This document shows, in pieces, positions 52,890-63,817 of a DNA stretch of 64,000 nucleotides. The DNA is from Cervus elaphus (lineage: Eukaryota; Chordata; Mammalia; Artiodactyla; Cervidae), in contig NC_057832.1 in assembly GCF_910594005.1 (NCBI RefSeq), positions 99,087,152-99,151,151 of the forward strand. The letters run 5' to 3'. The translations under genes were made by a program, and so were the position numbers. The number at the start of each line of letters is the position of its first letter. Positions within the stretch are counted from its first letter, which is position 1. The notes beneath the pieces are model-generated. The model saw only the letters and a list, made by a program, of their open reading frames with translations, was not told where the DNA came from and searched no databases.

Positions 52890-55800
52890 GTAAGCCCTGG
52901 GCCCCTGAAGGCCCTTCCCTAGAAGAGGACTCCCCTCTACAGCTCAGACTGGCCACTCTGCCAGCTGCCTTGTGGCCGGCGACCCCAGGCCAGGGCTAAG
53001 GGGCTGCAGGCATCACTGCTGGGCAACCTTTCTAACCTGATTCCCGGAGCAAGGTGAGGACTGAGGGGCCCCAGGAGACCTTCGGGTAACTCCTCCTCCT
53101 CCTCCTCTTTGTACTTTTTCGTCACACGTGAGTGCCTGCCCAGGATGTACATTTGGTGTACACATGCACTTAAAGGACAACAGAATTCCCCCATAATCTT
53201 AATACTATGAATATTTTTTCGCTTGTATTATCAGTTTTCTCCGTGTGTATATGAAGTGCAAAGATGGAATTGAGCTATAGATTCTATTTTGTAATCTGCA
53301 TTTTCTACCCAACATCAGGACTGGCTTTTCCACTCCAACAAATGCCACATTCAAATGCCACTGAATGTTCCATCGGAGCAGGGAGCACACTGGTCACCCA
53401 GTCCCAGATTTTGGACACCTCAGGTTGCTTTCAGGGTCTCTATGTTGAAGACCACACTCCCATGGACACCCTCTAAACGCTTATCCTTGGCACATCTCAA
53501 ATGGTTTTCTTTGGGGTTAGTTCCTAGAGTTAAACACTTCTGGGTTGAAGAGACTGCTTATTTTTAAAGTTTTGGCCATGTATTGCTTAGTGTTTGCGCT
53601 TAGTGTTTGTCTTTTCAAGGTTCCTTTCAAATCCATTTCTCAGTTTTGAATAAGTAACATGGTCACATACTTCAACATTTAAAGTGTAAATTGCAAAAAG
53701 TCTTCCAGATGGGAGACAGTCCCCCAGACTCCCAACCTCCTTCTTTGGGACAGTTTGTATTCTTGGTCTCTTGTTTATCCTTCCTGAGGGATTTTTGTAT
53801 ATATGCAAGCAAATATGTGCCTATCCTTTCCCCTACTTTTGACAAAAATGGTAGATGTTTACATCTTCTTCTGCACCTCATATTTTGAAGATTACGACAT
53901 GTCAGTACATAAAAAACTTCCTTCTTTTTTTTTCTTGTTGCCCAATATTCCATTTTATGGGTTGGCCATAATTTAACCAGCCCCCATTGATAGACATTTA
54001 GATAATTGAGGGTCTTTTTCTTTTAGAAACAGAGCTGCAATGAATAAGCTTATATATGTAAGCTTTTGTGTGGATGCATCTTTATCTGTCGGATAAATTC
54101 CCAGAAGTCAAATTACTGAGTTAAAGGATGGAAACATGTGTAATCCGGAGATCAACCAAATTATTCTCCAGAATAACAGTACTGGGAGTTCCCTGGTGAT
54201 CTAGTGGTTAGGACTTGAACACTTTCATTGCCATGGCCTGATTCAATCCCTGGTCAGAGAGCTGAGGTCCCTTAAGCCACATGGTGAGGCCAAAAAAAAA
54301 AAAAAAAAGCATTATCATAATAATACCAACAGCCAAAGTGTACAGAGTCCACCCCGAGGGGAGACACAGCTCAGAGAGCTTTATGGGCATTAGGCCTGAG
54401 TCTTCACCACTGCGAGGCAGTGCCGTGATGGGGAGGCCAGAACAGAGAGAGGCAAAGTGACGCGACCCTGCACACAGGTGGCGGTGGCAGATTCCGATCC
54501 AAACCTAGTTCTTCTCCAGACCCCTCTTATCCACCATGTCATCCCATCCTCCTTAGAGATTATACCTGTTTGCCACCTTAAGACCAGTGAATATGATGCC
54601 TTTCAGAGCATCTAGATTTCCTTTAGCTTGTTGGAGCCTTAAGAGACTGGCCTCCTAACTCCCACTTTGCAGGTGGGCACTGGGCTTGGCCTGTGTGATG
54701 GTCTCATCCATAGCAGTGACTCCCCCCGGCCGGGAGGGGCTGGGCTTCGGTGAGGGGCGAGGTTCTCTGTGGTCGTCTGTCTTGTCTTCCTGCCCTAGGC
54801 CTGGGCCAAGGAGACGGGGAAGTACACCGAGGGTGTGGATGAGGCCGATCCGGCCAAGTGGAAGGCCAACCTGCGCTGTGCCCTGAACAAGAGCCGTGAC
54901 TTCCGCCTCATCTATGACGGGCCCCGGGACATGCCGCCTCAGCCCTACAAGATCTACGAGGTCTGCTCCAATGGCCCGGCTCCCGCAGGTATCCAGCCTG
55001 GCTGTGTGTGGGCCACCTAGGGGACTATGCACAGAGGCCTGGGGTCCCTCCAGTGTGCAGTGGTTGGGGACGTGCCGCTCGGGCAGAAACCCAGGAGTGG
55101 ATCACTGGTGAGGCTAGGAGCAGCCTGGCATGGACCAGGCCCCTCCCCACCGGGTTTGATTTCCTCACCCCATCCTGGTTCTTGGCTCCAGTGAATGTAG
55201 GTCAGGTGACCCAGGGAGGGGAACGCTGTGGGGTCAGGGGCAGGGTCCCCAGTGATTGCAGGTGGCTGAGCAGCCCTTCCCTCTGTGTTTGGGCAGCTCT
55301 AGGCAGGAGAGAAGCCACCTGGAGCCCTGAAGACCTTCCTCCCTCTCCCCCACCGACTCCCCTCTGGTCTTTCATTTCTGTCTCCCGCTGCAGAGTCACA
55401 GCCCAGTGAGGATAACGCTGAAGAGGAAGAAGAGGAAGAAGTGAGTTTAGGGGCACACTTGGCAGCCTGCACACGTTGGGCCTCACTAGGCCTGGTTGCT
55501 TATCCCACTCCACTGCAGGACTGGGCAGTTCCATTCCTCTGGAGCCTGCTGCTGTTTCTGCAGCCCTTCTCTGGGTTTCATCTCTTGGGATTCTGGGGAC
55601 AGGAACAAAGTCACCACCTTGAACCTCCCTGGGACTCTGTTGGTAGAAAACATGCTCACGTATGGCCTCAGCCTCAGTGGTTGAGGCTTAGTAGGTATTC
55701 CCACCTGCAGAAGCAGAAACTGGGGCACCAAGAGCCTACTGACATGCCTGGGATGGCAGAGCTGGGCCTGAGGGTCTGGCCTCGCCTAAGATGAAGAACA

Positions 55801-57767
55801 AGGAGTTGCCTTGTGGGTCTCGTTCTTCAGCATCGGATCAGTTTAATAACCTGTCCTCCCTTCTCTCTCTGGCCTCCTCGCTCCTCCTTTGCCTGTGTCT
55901 TCTCTTCAGCTCCAGAAGATGTTACCAGGCCTGAGCATCACAGGTGGGGCTGGGAGGTGGTGTGGTTGGGGGTCTAGTATAAGGAGGAGCTGCGGGGACC
56001 ACAGGTACCTGGGAGGGGGCTGAAGGGAGGCTGGGGGATGGCCCAGGGCTGAAAGTAGGTGAGCCTGGAGGCAGTTCCTAGAAGTGACATTAAAATTTTG
56101 TCCACTCCCACCTTCTATAGAAGCAGTGCAGCCCGGCCCTGCCATGGCACCCTATTCTTTACCCAAAGAGGATGTTAAGTGGCCACCCACTCTCCAGCCA
56201 CCTGTGGTGTTGGCCCCCCCTGCTCCAGGCCCCAATCTTCTGATCCCTGCTCCTGGCAACGCCGCTGACTTTGGGGAGGTGTTTTCTGAGGTCCTGCCGA
56301 GCTCGCACCCGCAGCCTGGGCCCCTGTCTACCAGCCTGCCCCCCACAGGCGAACAACTCCTGCCCGACCTGTTGATCAGCCCCCACATGCTGCCTCGTAA
56401 GAACCCATGGGAGGAAGGGGAGGGCAGGCAGGGAGGAGCAGTTGGGAGGGTGGAGGATGACGAAGAGAAGAACAAAAATGCCCATACCAGTCCCTGCTTG
56501 GCTGGGAGGGAAGTGGGGAGGACTGATGATGGCCTGGCCGCAGGGCAGAGAGGGCAGAGAAGATCAGTGGGCGGCAGAATGGGGAGGCATGGGGCTCATG
56601 GGCGGGGCGGGCCTGCCTCTCTGTCCTGCAGTGACCGACCTGGAGATCAAGTTCCAATACCGGGGCCGGCCACCCCGGGCCCTCACCATCAGCAACCCTC
56701 AAGGCTGCCGGCTCTTCTACAGCCAACTGGAGGCCACCCAGGAGCAGGTGGAGCTCTTTGGCCCCGTGAGCCTGGAGCAAGTGCGCTTCCCCAGCCCCGA
56801 GGACATCCCCAGCGAGAAGCAGCGCTTTTATACCAACCAGCTGCTAGACGTCCTGGACCGTGGGCTCATCCTTCAGCTACAAGGCCAGGATCTGTATGCC
56901 ATCCGCCTGTGCCAGTGCAAGGTGTTCTGGAGCGGGCCCTGTGCCTCAGCCCATGGCTCACACCCCAACCCCATCCAGCGGGAGGTCAAGACCAAACTCT
57001 TCAGCCTGGAGGACTTTCTCAATGGTGAGGGCCCCACCTTGTGTTCCTCTGGGTCTCTTTTTGTCCAGGGGCCTGGTGCCCGCCTCTGACTGGTTTTGAT
57101 CTCAATGCAGAGCTCATCCTATTCCAGAAGGGCCAGACCAACACCCCACCCCCGTTTGAGATCTTCTTCTGCTTTGGGGAGGAGTGGCCTGACTGCAAAC
57201 CCCGGGAGAAGAAGCTCATCACTGTACAGGTATACTCTGGTCACCAACCCCCCGAACTCAGCTTTGAATATTGGGGAATCCTGGGCCCTTGCCCCAGGGT
57301 GGAGGGGCAGGGCTGTCTGGGTAGTGTGAATTCAGCTGTTAGTTAATTGAGGACCGGCACTGCTCACACATACGCTGCCTTTTCATGAAGAAGCTGGGGC
57401 CCCTTCTGGCGGATGTAGACTACCACCTGCCCCCTGGTGGACCCCCTCATGCATAACTCGATCGGACAGCCCTGCCGATCCAGACGGTTCACCCTGTTCT
57501 GTCTCCTCTTCACCCGCTTAGGTGGTACCCGTAGCAGCCCGGCTGTTGTTGGAGATGTTCTCGGGGGAGCTTTCTTGGTCAGCTGACAGCATCCGGCTAC
57601 AGATCTCAAACCCAGACCTCAAAGACCGCATGGTGGAACAGTTCAAGGAGCTCCATCACATCTGGCTGTCCCAGCAGCATCTGCAGCCTGTGGCCCAAAC
57701 CCCTGCCATGCCCGGCCTCAGTGCTGCACAGGGACCCTGGCCCATGCACCCGGTTGACATGCAGTAA
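52695..57767 (+). CDS. IRF5: Interferon regulatory factor 5, eight coding exons, 499 residues
   Basis: IRF5 is a transcription factor activated by IKK-beta-dependent phosphorylation below TLR/MyD88 and TASL signalling; it drives type I interferon and inflammatory cytokine genes (family knowledge). Exons: 52,695-52,889; 54,799-54,988; 55,394-55,440; 55,910-55,943; 56,121-56,396; 56,632-57,024; 57,111-57,229; 57,522-57,767. All are GT-AG and in phase, 1,500 bases with stop. Residues 1-110 form the winged-helix DNA-binding domain with five tryptophans (W20, W35, W47, W67, W86) and an N-terminal basic NLS (PPRRVRLKP). Residues 137-155 carry an acidic run and a leucine-rich export-like LQKMLPGLSIT. 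Residues about 248-435 are the IRF association domain. S432, S436, S438, S441 and S447 (LQIS) form the C-terminal activation cluster. Length fits the family (human about 498-514). Intact; no frameshift. Confidence 0.97.
53089..53107. repeat. (CTC)n short tandem repeat
   Basis: About six CTC units in IRF5 intron 2. Confidence 0.9.
53560..54130 (-). mobile_element. Old L1-like LINE fragment, antisense, IRF5 intron 2
   Basis: Wording typical of L1 3' regions in antisense (TTATGGGTTGGCCATAATTT, AAACAGAGCTGCAATGAATA, GGATAAATTCCCAGAAGTC). Confidence 0.6.
54184..54309 (+). mobile_element. CHR-2-type SINE with poly(A), IRF5 intron 2
   Basis: GAGTTCCCTGGTGATCTAGT head, ATTCAATCCCTGGTCAG, ending GGTGAGGCC and about 17 A residues. 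Confidence 0.88.
54799..54988 (+). CDS. IRF5: IRF5 exon 3: DNA-binding domain part 2
   Basis: Residues 66-128, AWAKETGKYTEG … WKANLRCALNKSRDF, including the recognition helix (RCALNKSRDF). Acceptor CCCTAG, donor GTATCC. Confidence 0.96.
55394..55440 (+). CDS. IRF5: IRF5 exon 4: acidic microexon
   Basis: Forty-seven bases encoding SQPSEDNAEEEEEEE after a split Glu codon; the purine-rich GAA/GAG run ends directly at the donor GTGAGT. Confidence 0.93.
55910..55943 (+). CDS. IRF5: IRF5 exon 5: export-signal microexon
   Basis: Thirty-four bases encoding LQKMLPGLSIT, which corresponds to the leucine-rich nuclear export signal described for IRF5. Donor GTGGGG. Confidence 0.93.
56121..56396 (+). 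CDS. IRF5: IRF5 exon 6: proline-rich linker
   Basis: Residues 156-247, proline-rich; contains one PPTLQPP unit where human IRF5 has a repeated, length-polymorphic block (recollection). Ends with the split Leu codon at HMLP. Confidence 0.95.
56632..57024 (+). CDS. IRF5: IRF5 exon 7: IRF association domain
   Basis: Residues 248-378, starting TDLEIKFQYRGRPPRAL and including CQCKVFWSGPCASAHG; the largest coding exon. Confidence 0.97.
57111..57229 (+). CDS. IRF5: IRF5 exon 8: IRF association domain
   Basis: Residues 379-418, LILFQKGQTNTPPPFEIFFC … EKKLITVQ. Acceptor ATGCAG, donor GTATAC. Confidence 0.97.
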
Positions 57768-58362
57768 GGAGGCTGCAGGTAGTGACTGGCCCAGGTTTCC
57801 TGGGTGGCTGTGCAGAGATGTGGAGGGCGAAAGTTCCTGGGGGCACCTGATGAGCGGCAGGGTCCTATCTTGGGGTCTCCAGAAGTGAATCTGGGTGATG
57901 AAGAAGAGGGAAAAGAGGCCCGAGTTCCAGGTTCTCCTCAGAAGCTGAGGGAAGCTGGAAGCCAGTTTTTGCTTTGAGGACTCTGCCTTCCTGCATATGT
58001 CTCTCCTGGACTGGCTCTGGGGGAACTCGGCCACCAGCACCAGGGTGGAGGGAAGGAATTCTGCCAACTCAGGGGGGCCTAGTTGTACAGAGGGATTTGC
58101 CCCAAAGCAGTTCCTTCTTGTGGCTGCCTCATTTCTTCTGGCAAGAAGAGTCAAGTGCTGGGGGTCAGACCTCCCTGGCAGGTTCTCTGCAGGGCATGGG
58201 CCTGATTTGGGGGTTCCCTAGCTTTAGCATTGATCCCCTGGGGGAGGAAATGGCAGCCTACTCCAGTATTCTTGCCTGGAAAATCCCATGGACAGAGGAG
58301 CCTGCTGGGCTACAGTCCATGGGTTCACAGTTGGACATGACTGAGGGCGCGCGTGTGCGTGT

Positions 58363-58400
<38 letters not shown>

Positions 58401-58428
58401 CTTGAGCCTCATTTCCTCAAAACATCCA

Positions 58429-58481
<53 letters not shown>

Positions 58482-58695
58482 CTTGAGCCTCATTTCCTCA
58501 AAACATCCAGAGACACACACACACACACACATACACACACAGCTTGAGCCTCATTTCCTCAAAACATCCAGAGACAGATTAAGTATTACACCAGATACTA
58601 AGTCTGGCAGCTACCTCCCTTGAGAGACTAAGAACCTGGGATAGAAAGGGGACATTTATGTATTTTTGGATTAATAAATATTAAAAACAGACTCA
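57522..58695 (+). CDS. IRF5: IRF5 exon 9: terminal coding exon and proximal 3' UTR
   Basis: Codes residues 419-499 (VVPVAARLLLEMFSGELSW … HPVDMQ) to the TAA at 57,765-57,767. The 3' UTR continues to about 15-20 bases after AATAAA at 58,673; the end is estimated. It contains a BovA fragment and a CA-rich tandem repeat. Confidence 0.9.
58236..58350 (+). mobile_element. IRF5: BovA SINE fragment in IRF5 3' UTR
   Basis: GGAGGAAATGGCAGCCTACT through GTTGGACATGACTGAGGGC, leading directly into the (CA)n tract, which probably grew from the SINE tail. Confidence 0.88.
58363..58573. repeat. IRF5: Composite (CA)n plus 33-bp tandem repeat in IRF5 3' UTR
   Basis: Three (CA)n tracts (58,363-58,397; 58,431-58,478; 58,513-58,541), each followed by a copy of the same 33-base segment (58,398-58,430; 58,479-58,511; 58,541-58,572) containing TTGAGCCTCATTTCC. 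Confidence 0.96.
58673..58678 (+). terminator. IRF5: Proximal poly(A) signal of IRF5
   Basis: AATAAA 906 bases after the stop codon, in an AT-rich context. Confidence 0.7.
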
Positions 58696-58948
58696 GTCAT
58701 TGTTTTTCAGTACCAGTTGCTCCCATGCTGTTTACTGGACCATATTTCTCCTGCCAGCTAGCTCTCTTTACCCCAGCACCTGCCCTCCTGCTCTGGGGCT
58801 GTTGACACAGGGAGGGCCTGCCTTCCAGGCTGATGAGTCAGTGGGGCCTTCACAAGCACTCAGCTGGCTGGCTTTGCTTTCCAGGAGGAAGCCGGCTGAA
58901 GCAAGGGTGTGGACTTTTAAATATGTGCAGAGTCTAAGATCCTGTCCA

Positions 58949-58954
58949 AATAAA
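58949..58954 (+). terminator. IRF5: Distal candidate poly(A) signal of IRF5
   Basis: Second AATAAA (TCCAAATAAATTTTCC) 276 bases further on; possible alternative end. Confidence 0.5.
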
Positions 58955-59099
58955 TTTTCCCATAAGAAATGGTGAAAAAGGGCTGGATCTCAACCAAGGA
59001 CCATTACTATCTGTTATCCTCATGTATATTCATTCATATGCTACTAAATATACTAGGACAATGCATACAAATTGGGAGGTCGCTGTTTGAATCTGGCTT

Positions 59100-60120
59100 A
59101 TAGATGTAATTTTCTGACCTGAACAATTTTGCTGTTATCTTTTTATTATGGAATATTTTTAACATCTGTGAAAGTAGGGAGAATGGTATAAAATTCCCAC
59201 ATAGTAGCTTCAATAATTATCAATTCATAGTCTTTCTCATCTAAATTATCAACACTACAGTGGATAAGCCTGTGCATATTTATGTCTTTTTATTACTTTT
59301 GCCAGTGTATCTTTAGGATGGATCCACAGAAATGGGATTTCTGGGCCAAAGGATAAAAATGTGTCTAATTTTAGATATTGGCAGAATCTAGATAAATCTC
59401 TGAGTGTAGCTGTTTCCCCACAATCTCAACAGATTATAATGTCAATTTTTTGGATTTTTGCCAATCTGATAGGTGAGAAATAGTATCTCTACCATCTCTC
59501 ATTATGAACAAGGATGAGCATCTTCATATGGTTAAGTGGCCTGTGCAGATTTTAGTGATTTTTTTAAAAAATCTTAAAATAGTTTTAGATTTACAGGAAA
59601 GTAGCTAATAGAGTGCCTATATAACCCACACCCAGTTTCCCTGACTGTTAACATCTTACACTGTACCTCACATTGCTACGGAACATTTGTCACAACTAAT
59701 GAAACAAAATGCACACATCATTATTATCTAAATTCCACTCTTTATTCAGATTTCATTAGTTTTTAATCTCATACTTTTTCTGTTCTAGCACCCTATCCAA
59801 AGGATCACATTACATTTAGTGATCGTGTCTCCCCAGCCATCACTGATTTAACGGTTTCTCAGACTTCCCTGGTTTTTGATGATTTGGATGGCTTGGAGGG
59901 TACATTTTAGAATGTCTCTCAGTTTGGTTTTATCTGATGTCTCTCATGGTTTTTTGCAAGGAAGACACAGAGATGAAGTGCCATTCTCACCAGAGTAGAT
60001 GAAATAATGAAGTAGGCGATCATCCCTGGACTGACTTCTCCAATACTGCAGGCAGTGCAGTGGCTACTGAGGATCCTCCTTTGGCTTCTACTTGGATTTT
60101 GATTTCTTAAATAAAACAAA
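59100..60120 (-). mobile_element. Old L1-like sequence, antisense
   Basis: GGATCCACAGAAATGGGATT, CAATCTGATAGGTGAGAAAT and GCATCTTCATATGGTTAAGT resemble L1 3'-region antisense wording; diverged. Confidence 0.55.
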
Positions 60121-60124
60121 ACTG

Positions 60125-61840
60125 AAAGCAAAAAACAAAAAACCCCAGCATACCTGGCCATCATTTCCTGTATGGTAACTGTGTTGTAGTAGCCAGTGGT
60201 GGATGGAACACTAGCCGCTCTACTCCCGCCCCCTCCCCGCTCTGCTGGCCCCACAATAGCAGATATTGAATATCATTAAGTTCCAGAGTTTAAGCCAGGA
60301 CAACGCCTTGCCATTCACTGCTCCCTAGCTACTAGGCTCCAGTTCCGCTTGGTAGTGGCCTTTGCCCTGGTGGCCTCTGCTAGTGTGCAGGTTGGAATCC
60401 ACAGAATACTGATGCTTATGATCCCGGGGGTGAATACACCTCTTTAGCATCCAGTAGTTTCCCTCACTTCTTCAAGGCTTCTCCTCCCCAAGTTCATCCT
60501 TGTATCCGACATAATACTCCCTTTTAATTCAAGACTCCTTCCTTTTATTCAGCTTTTCACTAGCCTGAAGAACTTCTCAGCCTTTGTCCACTTGGAGAGA
60601 ATATTGATAGCTTTCCCCCATTTTTGTCAGCGGAGTGTTCTCACAAGGCAACCTTCTCACTTGCTAGTAATACATCTGACCAAAATTTAGCATACCTTGT
60701 TGCAAAACCTTGGATATTTAACTTCTCTGGATTTTGGCTTTCATCCTTGTAAAGCGACTTAGTACCAGGGCTACACAAGGTGGACACATACTTTGCATTC
60801 ATGAGGTGTGGATGCCATCCGAAAGATACCAACTTATTTGCAATACATTCTCAAGTTATTGATCTTTATAGAACAGATACATAAAAATTACAAGTTACAT
60901 CTCCTTAGTAAAATCTTGCTGGGAATAGGCCCAATGGGTGATTTGTGTTTCACACAATTATGACTAAAATCTCTTGGCTAAGTCAGTCATGGAAATAAGG
61001 GAACAGCTCCATGGGAACTTTATGACAGATTAATTGAGGTATAAGACTCATTCTACTTCCACTAGACAATGTCAAGCAGGAAGACAATATTATATTAGGA
61101 TACCTGATCCCAAACAGTTCCCTTTTAAACTGAAATATAGTTGGGTATCCTTGCTATGACAAAAATTGTTAGCAAGACTATCTGTATGAAGTAGTCTAAA
61201 GCAATCTGACACTGGAGACTCAGCAGTGAGAACAATTAACAAGAGTTCTGGTTTTCAATCCTGTAGCTGTGGAGATGTTCCTGATATATAATAGAATATA
61301 TATTCCAAAGGCTATTTTTTGGTGGCTGGGGAGCTGCATTAAGCTTTCCATATTTTCCAGTCCCAGACACAACTTTCTGTGATAAAAGCCAAATTCCTTA
61401 AACAGACCAAAGTCAATGGGTCACTGTAAGGACCTAAGGCTGAATTAGGCTTCAAAATTTCCAGAAAATGAGCAGGATGGCTAAGGTAACATGCTGATCC
61501 CCAGAATTTGATCATCTTATTTCAAATACCGTTCCATGCTCAAGTTTTCTTCTCCACTTATAACACTGACTCTTAGAGAATAAAACTCAGAGCTGATATT
61601 ATGCAGGGAGGTTTGTTTCAAGGACTCCAAATGCTAGATGCAACTTTGTGGTCAAGGTTATTAGCTCTAAGCCCAATTACTAAAACATACTGTATGATCT
61701 CATTTACATAAAGCTCAGGAAAATGCAAACTAATCCACAATGACAGGAAAGCAGTGGCTACTTGAGTGCAAGGGAGGATGGGAAGAGGCATGAAGAAACT
61801 TTTGGGAAAGAACTTATGTTCATTGTCTTTATGGTTTCAT
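60125..61840. other. Intergenic, no gene seen
   Basis: AT-rich sequence between IRF5 and the terminal BovB; no supported exon. Confidence 0.5.
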
Positions 61841-61845
61841 GTGTG

Positions 61846-63408
61846 TCAGTTTAGTTCAGTTGCTCAGTCGTGTCCGACTCTTTGCAACACAATGAACTGC
61901 AGCACGCCAGGCCTCCCTGTCCATCACCAACTCCCAGAGTCCACCCAAATCCATGTCCATTTTGTCAGTGATGCCATCCAACCATCTCATCCTCTGTCAT
62001 CCCCTTCTCCTCCTGCCCTCAATCTCCCAGCATCAGGGTCTTTTCAAATGAGTCAGCTCTTTACATCAGGTGGCCAGAGTATTGGAGTTTCAGCTTCAAC
62101 ATCAGTCCTTCCAATGAACACCCAGAACTGATCTCCTTTAGGATGGACTGGTTGGATCTCCTTGCAGTCCAAGGGACTCTCAAGAGTCTTCTCCTATACC
62201 ACAGTTCAAAAGCATCAATTCTTCTGCGCTCAGCTTTCTTTATAACCCAACTCTCACATACATGACCACTGGAAAAACCATAGCCTTGACTAGACGGAAC
62301 TTTGTTGGCAAAGTAATGTCTCTGCTTTTTAATATGCTGTCTAGGTTGGTCGTAACTTTCCTTCCAAGGAGCAAGCATCTTTTAACTTCATGGCTGCAAT
62401 CACCATCCACAGTGATTCTGGAGAGCAGAAAAATAAAGTCAGCCACTGTTTCCCCATCTATTTGCCATGAAGTGATGGGACCAGATGCCATGATCTTAGT
62501 TTTCTGAATGTTGAGCTTTAAGCCAACTTTTTCACTCTCCTCTTTCACTTTCATCAAGAGGCTCTTTAGTTCTTCTTCACTTTCTGCCCTAAGGGTGGTG
62601 TCATTTGCCTATCTGAGGTTATTGATATTTCTCCCGGCAATCTTGATTCCAGCTTGTGCTTCATCCAGCCCAGCATTTCTCATGATGTACTCTGCATATA
62701 AGTTAAATAAGCAGGGTGACAATATACAGCCTTGATGTACTCCTTTTCCTATTTGGAACCAGTCTGTTGTTCCATGTCCAGTTCTGTTGGTTCCTGACCT
62801 GTATACAGGTTTCTCAAGAGGCAGGTCAGGTGGTCTGGTATTCCCATCTCTTTCAGAATTTTCCACAGTTTATTGTGATCCACACAGTCAAAGGCTTTGG
62901 CATAGTCAATGAAGCAGAAATAGATGTTTTTCTGGAACTCTCTTGCTTTTTCAATGATCCAGCAGATGTTGGCAATTTGATCTCTGGTTCCTCTGCCTTT
63001 TCTATATCCAGCTTGAACATCTGGAAGTTCATGGTTCACATATTGTTGAAGCCTGGCTTGGAGAATTTTGAGCATTACTTTACTAGCGTGAAATGAGTGC
63101 AATTGTGCGGTAGTTTGAGCATTCTTTGGCATTACCTTTCTTTGGGATTTGAATGAAAACTGATTCCAGTCCTGTGGCCACTGCTTAATTTTCCAAATTT
63201 GCTGACATATTGAGTGCAGCACTTTCACAGCATCATTTTTTAGAATTTGAAACAGCTCAACTGGAATTCCATCACCTCCACTAGCTTTGTTCGTAGTGAT
63301 GCTTCCCAAGGCCCACCTGACTTCACATTCCAGGATGTCCAGCTCTAGATGAGTGTGAGTGATCACACTTTCTTGATTATCTGGGTCCCCTATGTCAAAG
63401 CTTACCAA
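61846..63408 (-). mobile_element. BovB LINE, antisense, about 1.5 kb with partial reverse transcriptase
   Basis: The longest BovB copy here. The minus-strand frame 63,408-62,749 reads 219 residues with RT-family blocks (GDGIPVELFQILKNDAVKVL; YFCFIDYAKAFDCVDHNKLW), and the next frame segment has QGCILSPCLFNLYAEYIM. The catalytic region (the YADD equivalent) and 3' tail follow with frameshifts and stops, so it is a dead 5'-truncated copy. Confidence 0.93.
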
Positions 63409-63409
63409 C

Positions 63410-63810
63410 TGTATACCTTAAACACGTGCAGCTTATTTTATGTCAATGACACTTCATTACAGGGCTTTAAGATTGACTATTCAGTAGTTAGGAAACAGTC
63501 TACTTGGATGGCCACTGCAAGTGGCCACTTTGTTTAACTACATTTTGTTTAACATCACAAGTGACCCCTTCTCCTAACCACTGAGGCCACAAGGGAGGAC
63601 AGAATGTAGCAGGAGTTTTAGGGTAAGCTGGAAGAATGAAAGACGCAGAGCAAGCCGCTCCCCTGAAATATGAAGGGTCTGGGCAGTGGGTGTGGCCTGG
63701 CTTTCAACCTCCCTCCGTACCCAGACATCTATTAGAGAACTAAGACTATTCACTCAGACAGTCACCAGCTGTACCATCTCAGATTTATGAGGCAGTGAAA
63801 AGAAGATAAA
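63410..63810. other. Intergenic, no gene seen
   Basis: Short unique stretch between BovB and the presumed downstream gene's poly(A) site. Confidence 0.45.
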
Positions 63811-63817
63811 ACAAACA

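Noticed and set aside
58353..58573. Spaced direct repeats resembling a CRISPR array
   Set aside because: The spacers are (CA)n microsatellite in a mammalian 3' UTR; this is a composite tandem repeat.
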